DNA of 12,500 nucleotides from contig JAKAVX010000032.1 of assembly GCA_021827465.1 (NCBI GenBank), forward strand, positions 1-12,500, read 5' to 3'. Below, piece by piece: positions 1 through 12,388 of this stretch (position 1 is the first letter of the stretch; every line of letters starts with the position of its first letter). The notes beneath the pieces were generated by a model. The model ran no database searches. It saw only the letters and a list, made by a program, of their open reading frames with translations, and was not told where the DNA came from. The position numbers were made by a program, and so were the translations under genes. This DNA comes from Deltaproteobacteria bacterium (GTDB lineage Bacteria > Desulfobacterota_B > Binatia > Binatales > Binataceae).

Positions 1-26
1 CTCCCATGTCAAGAAATGGGAGAGGG
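1..26. repeat. Hairpin repeat, copy 1 (cut by window edge)
   Basis: CTCCCAT (1-7) pairs perfectly with ATGGGAG (16-22) around the 8-nt loop GTCAAGAA, and AGGG follows. It matches the full copy at 203-233 in arm sequence, loop length and all but one loop base. The left arm probably continues outside the window. This is a dispersed intergenic palindrome; its function is unknown. Confidence 0.6.
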
Positions 27-190
27 AAGAAACTCGCGCCGTGCCGACAAGGCGAGGATCAGGAGCGGGCGAGAAAAAAAAACGGGCAACCTAACCCTCG
101 GTCCCTTCCCTGAAGAAAAGGGGCACGAAGGAAAATGCTCTTCCAACGGGCGGGGATAAGGAGCGCGAGGATCAGACGGTCGCGCGGACA

Positions 191-233
191 CCCTCACCCT
201 GGCCCTCTCCCATGTCAAAAAATGGGAGAGGGG
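191..233. repeat. Hairpin repeat, copy 2 (complete)
   Basis: An 11-bp perfect stem, CCCTCTCCCAT (203-213) with ATGGGAGAGGG (222-232), closes an 8-nt loop GTCAAAAA. The stem is preceded by the CT-rich lead CCCTCACCCTGG (191-202). Neither strand has a T-tract after the stem, so it is not a typical rho-independent terminator. It resembles REP-like or small non-autonomous palindromes that recur between genes in GC-rich genomes. A degenerate relative may lie at about 92-128 (CTAACCCTCGGTCCCTTCCC ... AAGGGG). Confidence 0.65.
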
Positions 234-525
234 TCAGAAACGGGAGAGTCGGCGCGGTCTTCATGTCCATCGGCGCGTTCGGTAGCTTGAGAGCGCGCTT
301 GCCTGCCGCCCTCGACTCACGCCGGTAGCCGAAACGGCCGGCGGCCCGGCGTGGACTTGCGATGCTGACGAGCGGCTCCCGATCAGACCTATCCGCCCGC
401 GGGCGGCGTCGCGCTATCGAGACGCGATGTCTTCTTTCAGCGAACGCTGCGAAGCCCGTTGGCGATCGCTGCCTCATCAGGGGCCGCGCGGCGCCCGCGC
501 GAATCGAGACGCGGCGTAGAGCGGC
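234..525. other. Gene-poor stretch downstream of the bactofilin gene
   Basis: Together with positions 27-190, this stretch holds no gene I can support. Open frames here encode arginine-rich, low-complexity peptides, and some run straight through the hairpin repeat, which argues against translation. An 11-mer ATCGAGACGCG occurs twice (416-426 and 503-513), but in DNA of this composition that is weak. No RNA gene was recognised. Confidence 0.5.
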
Positions 526-1056
526 CTACAGGCTCGGCGCGTGGCCGTCGGCCTGCGCCGCGTTTTTCTCCTTGCGGCGGAGCGCGAAATCGCGATCCTC
601 GCGCGCCCCGTCGGCGTGCATCGAGCATCGCCCGTCGAATGTCGCGCCTTCGAGCATCACCAGTTTTGGAGCGCTGATTTCGCCCGAGATCTTGGCGGTC
701 GGGCGGATCTCGATCCTCTGCTTCGCGGTGATTTCGCCCTTCACGGTTCCCGCCACGATCACCGACGCGGCGGTTATCGTCGCCGTTACCACGGCCGTCT
801 CTCCGATCGTCAGTTCCCCGGCGCTGATTTCGCCGTCGACCTGGCCGTCGATACGTGCGGCGCCCTCGAAGGCGAGCTTTCCGTTGACTTTCGCGCTGCG
901 GTCCAGGTAGGCGCAGGCGGTCGAGTCCTTGTATTCGGGGACGCGCTCAGGCGCCGCGGAGGGTGCAGGGGAAGGTTGTTGCGGGGATACGGATTGCGGT
1001 TTGGATGCGGTCTCGGGCCGGCCGTTCTTGTCGGCTTCATTGCTGAAAAGGGCCAT
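526..1056 (-). CDS. Bactofilin family polymer-forming cytoskeletal protein
   Basis: Encodes 176 aa. Bactofilins are small beta-helical proteins that polymerise without nucleotide and act as membrane-associated scaffolds for cell-wall enzymes, stalks, polarity factors or chromosome-segregation proteins. Residues 1-45 are a Pro/Ser/Gln-rich disordered head. Residues about 49-147 form the bactofilin core, with recurring short beta-strand repeats such as AKVNGKLAFEGAARIDG, DGEISAGELTIGE and KGEITAKQRIEI. The charged tail (148-176) is again disordered. The ATG at 1056 is preferred because AAGGAGA (1062-1068) lies 5 nt upstream of it. An in-frame ATG at 1074 would add six residues but would place that ribosome site inside the gene. 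The gene stands alone on its strand, with only a possible cyclase remnant upstream. The family assignment is strong; the cellular role cannot be read from the sequence. Confidence 0.9.
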   Translation of the reverse strand: MALFSNEADKNGRPETASKPQSVSPQQPSPAPSAAPERVPEYKDSTACAYLDRSAKVNGKLAFEGAARIDGQVDGEISAGELTIGETAVVTATITAASVIVAGTVKGEITAKQRIEIRPTAKISGEISAPKLVMLEGATFDGRCSMHADGAREDRDFALRRKEKNAAQADGHAPSL

Positions 1057-1061
1057 CGTTG

Positions 1062-1068
1062 TCTCCTT
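1062..1068 (-). promoter_or_regulatory. Shine-Dalgarno site of the bactofilin gene
   Basis: AAGGAGA on the minus strand ends 5 nt before the ATG at 1056. It is the clearest ribosome site in the window and decides the start in favour of the shorter protein over the upstream ATG at 1074. Confidence 0.75.
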
Positions 1069-1074
1069 CCGCAT

Positions 1075-1421
1075 GAAGACCTTCCCGATGCTGCGCGAGC
1101 GGCTGTAGCGTCAGCCAGGGGCGAGTAAGCAGGGAGTCGCGCAGGATCGGGAGAGCTTCATCGTTCACGGTGTATTGGGACGAGGCCGGAGCATCTTGCG
1201 TGCCGCCTCGCCGACGCGGGCATCTCGGGGATTTTCACGGGTGAACGATGTGCACGAGCGTATCGGAGCAGCAAAAGCGGTTGCTCCGCTGCTACATCGC
1301 GGGCGCGCCAGCAAGCACGTCGCGCAACCGCCGGCGCGCGTCACGGATGCCGCATGGTAAAGAGCAGCATCCGCGCCGCTTCATCCCGCGAGCAAACGCA
1401 GGGGAGGGAGTGCGATCGTTT
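1075..1421. other. Intergenic stretch with a long-spaced inverted repeat
   Basis: No gene is supported here. CATCGTTCAC (1159-1168) is repeated in exact inverted form as GTGAACGATG (1241-1250), 72 bp apart. The right copy lies in a compact dyad TTCACGGGTGAA (1234-1245), and the left copy carries the half-site TTCACGGTG. The region lies upstream of the bactofilin gene, so these could be regulator sites or a structured leader. A plus-strand frame at 1248-1595 is probably not a gene, because the better coding signal over its second half is on the opposite strand. Confidence 0.4.
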
Positions 1422-1580
1422 TCAGAGATGCGAAGCGCGGATCGCGTAGACCGGGAAGGGCGCTTCCTTGCCGCGAAGGCTCAGGCTGCGATGCTCGGCG
1501 CCGGCGTGCTTTCCGTCGAGCGCGCCGTAAACGTCCTCGCTCATCTCGACGCTTTGCCGGACAACGCGTACAGCCTCGCC
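1422..1580 (-). pseudogene. Probable remnant: C-terminal tail of a class III adenylate/guanylate cyclase
   Basis: On the minus strand an open frame ending in TGA (1422-1424) reads GEAVRVV (1560-1580), SEDVYGAL (1518-1541), then LRGKEAPFPVYAI (1440-1478), and stops after ASHL. In class III nucleotide cyclase domains the last strands commonly read GD-VN-A-R, then SEDVY-AL, then L-GK-EPV-VY, so order and spacing fit the extreme C-terminus of that domain. G/C at third positions is about 80% over the last 40 codons, which also suggests past or present coding. The metal-binding and substrate residues, and everything N-terminal, are absent: upstream the frame runs into the 3' end of the dehydrogenase gene about 47 nt away. 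The GEAV-to-SEDV stretch also looks shorter than usual. An ATG at 1544 could encode 40 aa but has no visible ribosome site. The call rests on motif recall without a database search. Confidence 0.45.
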
Positions 1581-1627
1581 GGTTTCCCGCCGTAGGACAA
1601 GCGGGGGTTGGGGCCGCGCATATCGCG

Positions 1628-2677
1628 TCAGTAGCCGAGCGATGGATCGACTACGTTCAGCAGCGGGCGATTGGCCGTGAAGCGGCGGAGATTTTCGGCG
1701 AACAGCTCGCAGGCCTTGTCCATGTAGCCGCGATTCGCGCCCGACATGTGCGGCGTCAGGAGCACGTTTTCCATCTCCCAGAGCGGACTCTCGCTCGCAA
1801 GCGGCTCGTGCTCGAAGACGTCGAGGCCGGCGCCGGCAAGACGGCCGGAGCGCAGCGCCTCGATAAGTGCGGCCTCATCGATCACCTCGCCGCGCCCGAT
1901 ATTGACGAGGTACGCGCCGGGCTTTATCGCATCCAGTTCGCGCGCGCCGATGAATCGGCGGGTATGCGCGGTGAGCGGGAGAGTGACGGTCACGTAATCG
2001 CACTCGCGGAGTAAGGCTTCGCGCTCGTCGGGCGCGAAAAATTTCTCCGGAATCCGGCCCTCGGGATCGCCGAGGCCCTTGGGACACCATCCGGGATCGG
2101 TCCGCACCGAGGTGTCACGTTTCAGCGCGAGCACGCGCATCCCGAGAGCGTCGGCAAGGCGCGCAGTCTCGCGGCCGATCGAGCCGTAGCCGACGACGCC
2201 GAGCGTGTGTCCGCGAAGCTCCTCGACGGTCGCCATGAAGCGGCCCTGGCCGATCCACTCGCGCTTCATCTGGGCGCGAAGCGTCAGATGGAGTCGATGC
2301 GCGAAGGAGAGCATCGAGGCGAGCGTGTATTCCGCGATCGGCGTCGCATGGATTCCGCTTGCGGTCGTGACGGGAATCGTCGCCGAGCGAAGCGGCCCGG
2401 AAAGGGCGTGATCGGCGCCGGCGCTCAGCAACTGGACCCATCTGAGAGAGCGCGCGCGCGAAAGCAGGTCGTCGGGCATCCGATGCGTGAGCATCACGTC
2501 GCATCCGGCGATCATCGTGTCGTATTCGTCAGCGCTGCGGGAGCCGCGGTCGGCAAGTTCCGCATCGGGAGCGGCGCCGCGGAGCGCGTTTCGCTGCGGG
2601 TCGGTGAGCGGGACGGTCGAGACGATCTTTAGCGGCGGCACGCGGGAACTTTCGCACGCTCGCGCCGGGCGTATCAA
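1628..2677 (-). CDS. D-isomer-specific 2-hydroxyacid dehydrogenase
   Basis: Encodes 349 aa if started at the TTG at 2677. Members interconvert D-2-hydroxyacids and 2-oxoacids with NAD(P)H in the cytoplasm. The N-terminal substrate lobe is followed by the Rossmann domain with GYGSIG (163-168). The catalytic Arg262 lies in NIGRGEVIDE, Glu291 in DVFEHEPL and His310 in LTPHMSG, so the active site is complete. The strand after the glycine loop ends in LKRD rather than an acidic residue, which hints at NADP(H) preference (inference). An insertion of about 25 residues (190-215, GWCPKGLGDPEGRIP) follows that strand and is longer than in typical GyaR or SerA proteins. Start: TTG has GGAG 9 nt upstream. 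A GTG at 2641 (residue 13) would give a more usual N-terminus but has a poorer ribosome site. The substrate cannot be told; hydroxypyruvate/glyoxylate reductase is one option. Confidence 0.88.
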   Translation of the reverse strand: MIRPARACESSRVPPLKIVSTVPLTDPQRNALRGAAPDAELADRGSRSADEYDTMIAGCDVMLTHRMPDDLLSRARSLRWVQLLSAGADHALSGPLRSATIPVTTASGIHATPIAEYTLASMLSFAHRLHLTLRAQMKREWIGQGRFMATVEELRGHTLGVVGYGSIGRETARLADALGMRVLALKRDTSVRTDPGWCPKGLGDPEGRIPEKFFAPDEREALLRECDYVTVTLPLTAHTRRFIGARELDAIKPGAYLVNIGRGEVIDEAALIEALRSGRLAGAGLDVFEHEPLASESPLWEMENVLLTPHMSGANRGYMDKACELFAENLRRFTANRPLLNVVDPSLGY

Positions 2678-2693
2678 GCGCGGGGACTCCGCC

Positions 2694-2722
2694 TTGTTTA
2701 TGAAAATAGCCGCGCTTATGAT
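2694..2722 (+). promoter_or_regulatory. Sigma70-type promoter of the PDZ-protein gene
   Basis: TTGTTT (2694-2699) and TATGAT (2717-2722) are separated by exactly 17 bp in an AT-richer patch of the divergent spacer. Transcription would start near 2729, giving a leader of about 35 nt before the ATG at 2764. Four of six -35 bases and five of six -10 bases match the consensus. No equally good promoter was seen for the divergent dehydrogenase gene. Confidence 0.55.
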
Positions 2723-2763
2723 CGACTATCGGTCTCGTATCGGTGGGAGAGCAGGGTGAGTTG

Positions 2764-3564
2764 ATGCGTTCCTCGTGGATCGCGGCGTTCGCGGCGATAC
2801 TCGCGATTGCGCTCGCGGGTGCGCCGGCTTTGGGCCAGGCCACGCTCGGCCAGGGCAAGGAAAAGTCCGCGCCGGGCGCGCCGGAATCGACGCCGGGCGG
2901 CTCGATGTCGTCGCAGCCGGGCGAGGGCGTGCCGATTGCGCCGGGAATCAGCGGGCAGGGCGGGGAGCCGGGATCGACGCTCGAAATCGCGCCGCAACTC
3001 GGAGCGGGTCCGCGCCCCGGCAAGATCGATGTGATCCCGAACCGGCAGCCGGGTTCCGAGAGCGAGTCGGTTTCGAAGTTCGAGCCGCGCGAGGGCGGCG
3101 GCGGGTTCACAACGCGGCCGGGCGAGCGGCCGTATATCGGGATAACCGTCAAGTACCGGACGCTATGCTACCTCGGCAAAGAGGAGCACGGGCTCGAGAT
3201 TATGACGGTCGATCCGGACAGTCCCGCGGCGAAGGCGGGGCTTCACGGAGCGAAGGGTCCGACGGCGCTCGGAATGGCGGGAATGACGGCGGGAGAGATG
3301 CTCGGTCCGCTCACGATGCTGACGACGCCGCTGCTCAACCGGGCGGGCGCGCTCGGAGAAGGCGGAGACATGATCGTCGCCGTGGACGACCATCGGGTAA
3401 GGAGCGAGCACGACTTTCAGCGCGCGCTCGCGAAGATGAAGCCGGGCGACACCACTTATCTGACGGTGATACGGCCGCTACCTGGCGGGCATAGTCATAA
3501 GACGCTCAAGATCGCGGTGCATCTGGGCTCGATGCACTACGCGAACGCAAAGGGCGGTCCGTAA
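2764..3564 (+). CDS. Secreted single-PDZ-domain protein
   Basis: Encodes 266 aa. Residues 1-24 are a signal peptide (basic start, hydrophobic core AAILAIALAGA, likely cut after ALG), so the product is periplasmic or outer-membrane facing. Residues 25-120 form a Gly/Pro/Ser-rich linker of low complexity. A PDZ fold covers about 122-256: PYIGITV, GLEIMTVDPDSPAAKAGL, then GGDMIVAVDDHRV, DFQRALAKMKPGD and the closing strands. A hydrophobic Met/Leu/Gly-rich stretch of nearly 40 residues (161-199) separates AGL from GGD, where canonical domains have almost none. No serine-protease or rhomboid domain precedes the PDZ, so it is not a DegP-type protease. It may be an adaptor or ligand-binding protein (inference). 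Start: ATG with AGGGTGAG (2753-2760) just upstream; an in-frame GTG at 2743 lacks a ribosome site. The gene ends 12 bp from the convergent small membrane-protein gene. Confidence 0.8.
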   Translation: MRSSWIAAFAAILAIALAGAPALGQATLGQGKEKSAPGAPESTPGGSMSSQPGEGVPIAPGISGQGGEPGSTLEIAPQLGAGPRPGKIDVIPNRQPGSESESVSKFEPREGGGGFTTRPGERPYIGITVKYRTLCYLGKEEHGLEIMTVDPDSPAAKAGLHGAKGPTALGMAGMTAGEMLGPLTMLTTPLLNRAGALGEGGDMIVAVDDHRVRSEHDFQRALAKMKPGDTTYLTVIRPLPGGHSHKTLKIAVHLGSMHYANAKGGP

Positions 3565-3576
3565 TTTCGCGAACGC

Positions 3577-3822
3577 TTATCCAAGCACCGTCATCAGCGC
3601 GGTTATCGCGAGGGTCAACCCGCCGACGTAGGTTCTGAGCGCGCCGATGAAGCGTATCGGATGCGGCTGGTCGAGCGTCGACGAGGCGAGGATTCCGACC
3701 ACGATCAGGTAACGGCACGCCGTCACGACGACCATCGTCCATGTGATCCATGGTGTCGGCGCATGCACGCCGAGATAGAGCATCAGGATGGCGAGCATCG
3801 GCGGGCGAATCTCTGCTATCAT
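3577..3822 (-). CDS. Small hypothetical membrane protein
   Basis: Encodes 81 aa, mostly hydrophobic. Likely membrane segments lie at about residues 9-24 (MLAILMLYLGVHAP), 26-48 (WITWTMVVVTACRYLIVVG) and 59-80 (FIGALRTYVGGLTLAITAL), with a polar loop STLDQPHPIR between the last two. The hydrophobic pattern and the G/C-rich third positions are hard to explain as a chance shadow, so I take it as real. I recognise no family. The start is uncertain: ATG at 3822 has no clear ribosome site, ATG at 3798 would shorten the first helix region, and ATG at 3873 would overlap mfd. If 3822 is right, only 20 bp separate it from the divergent mfd start. Confidence 0.6.
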   Translation of the reverse strand: MIAEIRPPMLAILMLYLGVHAPTPWITWTMVVVTACRYLIVVGILASSTLDQPHPIRFIGALRTYVGGLTLAITALMTVLG

Positions 3823-3842
3823 GGAATGAGCCGGCCGGCGCG

Positions 3843-7499
<3,657 letters not shown>

Positions 7500-7504
7500 G
7501 GTCA

Positions 7505-8485
7505 ATGTCGTCTAGCCGAAGTTTCCTGTTCGCAGGCGCCGCCGCGCTCGCCGGGGTGGCGCTGATGGTGTTGTGTGTGCCCGCGCCCGCAGCGACCCAG
7601 ACGGTCGACGAGGTCGTCGCCAGCGTCGACAATAACCCGATAACGTTGGGTGACGTGCGCGCGTTCGCCGCCGCCACGGGCGCCAAGCTGCCCGCTTACG
7701 GGGTTACCTCTTCGCCGAATTTCAAGCCGGTGCTCAAGCAGGTGATCGAGCAGAGGCTGCTCGAGCAGGAAGTCAAGAAATACGCGAGCAAGATCGACGA
7801 TTCCCAGGTCAACGCCTATATCCAGCAGATCGAGCAGTCGCGCGGCATCAGCAACCAGCAGCTTCAGCAGGCGTTGGCGCAGAACGGGCTCAGCTACGAC
7901 GCGTTTCGCAAGCAGATCCGCGTCGAGCTGGAAAAGACGTTGATGCTCAACGCAGAGGTGCGCTCCAAGCTGACGGTTTCCGACGCGGAGATAAAGGCCT
8001 ACTACGACGCGCATCGCAGCGACTTCATGGTCACGAAGGAGCGCTACAAGCTCGCGCAGATTCTGATCGCGGTGCCGGACAACGCCTCGCCCAAGCAGGT
8101 CGCGGCGGCCCGGGCGAAGGCCGAGATGGTGCGCAAGCTGGCGCTCTCGGGGCAGGACTTCGCCACGCTCGCCGAGCAATATTCCGACGACGCTTCCAAG
8201 AGCAAGGGCGGCGAACTCGGCTACTTCGCGCCGGGTGAGATAATGGGCCAGATCCTCGACGCGGTTAAGCCGCTCAAGCCGGGCCAGATATCGCAGGTGA
8301 CCCGGACCCAGTACGGATTTCATATTCTCAAGCTCGAGGAACACGAGGTTCCCGGCCCGATGCCGTTCGCGGAGGTCAAGCGAAATATCCGCAACCGGCT
8401 ACTCGACCAGATGACCAACAAGCAAGTGCAGCAATGGGTCGATACGCAGCTTGTCAAACAACATTACGTTGAGACGTTCTACTAG
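7505..8485 (+). CDS. SurA-like periplasmic peptidyl-prolyl cis-trans isomerase
   Basis: Encodes 326 aa. SurA-type proteins are periplasmic chaperones that help unfolded outer-membrane proteins on their way to the BAM complex. A signal peptide covers about 1-30 (hydrophobic LFAGAAALAGVALMVL, cut near APAA). C24 follows MVL, which is not a lipobox, so a lipoprotein is unlikely. The SurA N-terminal chaperone region is at about 33-165 (DEVVASVDNNPITLGDV, VIEQRLLEQEVKK, YDAFRKQIRVELEK). One parvulin domain follows at about 179-278 (QILIAV, FATLAEQYSDD, GGELGYFAPGE, YGFHILKLEE), then a C-terminal helix. E. coli SurA has two parvulin domains; here there is one. The gene begins 5 nt after mfd; TGAGGT overlaps the mfd stop but sits very close to the ATG, suggesting translational coupling. 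The surA-pdxA adjacency supports the name, but a general PpiC-type foldase is the safer label. Confidence 0.88.
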   Translation: MSSSRSFLFAGAAALAGVALMVLCVPAPAATQTVDEVVASVDNNPITLGDVRAFAAATGAKLPAYGVTSSPNFKPVLKQVIEQRLLEQEVKKYASKIDDSQVNAYIQQIEQSRGISNQQLQQALAQNGLSYDAFRKQIRVELEKTLMLNAEVRSKLTVSDAEIKAYYDAHRSDFMVTKERYKLAQILIAVPDNASPKQVAAARAKAEMVRKLALSGQDFATLAEQYSDDASKSKGGELGYFAPGEIMGQILDAVKPLKPGQISQVTRTQYGFHILKLEEHEVPGPMPFAEVKRNIRNRLLDQMTNKQVQQWVDTQLVKQHYVETFY

Positions 8486-9509
8486 GCCGGACGCGCGGCG
8501 AAATTCGCCGCCCCTCGTGGCGGTCAGCATGGGGGATCCGAGCGGAATCGGTCCCGAAATAATCGTCAAGGCCGCGATAGTGATCGCCCGAAACGGCGCG
8601 GCGCGAATCGTCGTGGTGGGAGACCTCGCCGTGATGCGCGAGAGCGCGGAGCGGATCGCCGGCGCACCCGAAATTTCCGAATGGCGCGTGGGCGAGCGGC
8701 TTCCGAAGGGTCTCGGCGTGATCGCAACCGGCGAACTCGACGCCGAGGCGCGAACGCCGGGGCGTCCTGCCGTCGCAGGCGGCGAAGCGTCGTATCGCTA
8801 CGTCGTCACGGGCGCGAAGATGGCGCTTGCGGGCGAAGTGGACGCGCTGGTGACGGCGCCTATCAGCAAGGAATGGTGGAATCGCGCGGGGCATCGCTAC
8901 CCCGGCCATTCGGAACTCCTGGCGAAGCTCTCGCATACCCGGCTATGGAGGATGATGTTCGTCGGCGAGCGGCTGAACGTCGCGCTGGTGACGGTGCATA
9001 TGGGGCTTGCGAAGGTCTCGAATGCGCTTACCCGCGTGCGCGTGCTCGATACGATTCGCCTGCTCGCGCGCCATATGCGGGAGGACCGCGGGATTGCCAG
9101 TCCGCGTCTCGGCGTGCTCGGCTTCAATCCGCACGCGGGCGAGGGCGGACTGTTCGGCGACGAGGAGATACGCATTATCGAGCCGGCGATCCTGCGGGCG
9201 AAGGCCGAGGGAATCGACGCGTTCGGGCCGCTTGCCCCGGATACCGCGTTTGTCCGGAGCGACGGGCGCTTCGGCTTCGACGCGGCGGTCGCGATGTATC
9301 ATGATCAGGGGTTGATAGCGGTAAAGACATTGGAGTTCGATCGCGCGGTCAACGTGACGCTGGGAATCCCGTTCGTCAGGACCTCGCCCGACCACGGCAC
9401 CGCGTTCGCAATCGCCGGACAGGGCAGGGCGAACCCGTCGAGCCTGCTCGCGGCGATAGAATACGCGGCGTACGCGGCGGGAGTGCGGCAGGGGCGAAGC
9501 GCGGCATGA
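8451..9509 (+). CDS. pdxA: 4-hydroxythreonine-4-phosphate dehydrogenase PdxA
   Basis: Encodes up to 352 aa (E. coli: 329). PdxA oxidises 4-phosphohydroxy-L-threonine with NAD+; the product decarboxylates and feeds PdxJ in the DXP-dependent route to pyridoxal phosphate. The family signature GDPSGIGPE lies near the N-terminus. The metal-binding histidines align with those of the E. coli enzyme: H183 in VTVHMG, H228 in NPHAGEGG and H284 in MYHDQG. The substrate-binding loop PGHSE contains H153, and the C-terminus has [14 protein letters not shown]. No ATG start fits. TTG 8451 overlaps the isomerase gene by 35 nt; TTG 8469, GTG 8517 and ATG 8529 are alternatives, the last two cutting very close to or into the first strand. 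None has a good ribosome site, so translation probably depends on coupling to the upstream gene. The assignment is firm; the start is open. Confidence 0.92.
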   Translation: MSNNITLRRSTRPDARRNSPPLVAVSMGDPSGIGPEIIVKAAIVIARNGAARIVVVGDLAVMRESAERIAGAPEISEWRVGERLPKGLGVIATGELDAEARTPGRPAVAGGEASYRYVVTGAKMALAGEVDALVTAPISKEWWNRAGHRYPGHSELLAKLSHTRLWRMMFVGERLNVALVTVHMGLAKVSNALTRVRVLDTIRLLARHMREDRGIASPRLGVLGFNPHAGEGGLFGDEEIRIIEPAILRAKAEGIDAFGPLAPDTAFVRSDGRFGFDAAVAMYHDQGLIAVKTLEFDRAVNVTLGIPFVRTSPDHGTAFAIAGQGRANPSSLLAAIEYAAYAAGVRQGRSAA

Positions 9510-9528
9510 CGAGCGAAGCAAGAAAGCG

Positions 9529-12360
<2,832 letters not shown>

Positions 12361-12388
12361 CGCGAGCGTGCGAGCCCGCTTCGCGTCT

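Noticed and set aside
70..83. A9 run that could be the T-tract of a terminator for the bactofilin gene on the minus strand
   Set aside because: No stable stem precedes it in the direction of transcription, and it lies over 400 bp past the stop codon.
172..477. Minus-strand frame of 101 codons downstream of the bactofilin gene
   Set aside because: Its C-terminus is a translation of the hairpin repeat and the rest is Arg-rich low complexity; no ribosome site was seen.
362..1128. Two plus-strand frames of 182 and 195 codons over the bactofilin gene
   Set aside because: They lie opposite the bactofilin gene, which has a strong ribosome site and clear family repeats; neither frame shows a domain.
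1248..1595. Plus-strand frame of 115 codons between the bactofilin and dehydrogenase genes
   Set aside because: No recognisable domain and mixed codon use. The opposite strand over 1422-1580 has better third positions and cyclase-like motifs.
7505..7600. Possible lipoprotein signal in the isomerase (Cys24)
   Set aside because: The residues before the cysteine are M-V-L. A lipobox needs a small residue at -1, while a normal signal-peptidase site (APAA) follows.
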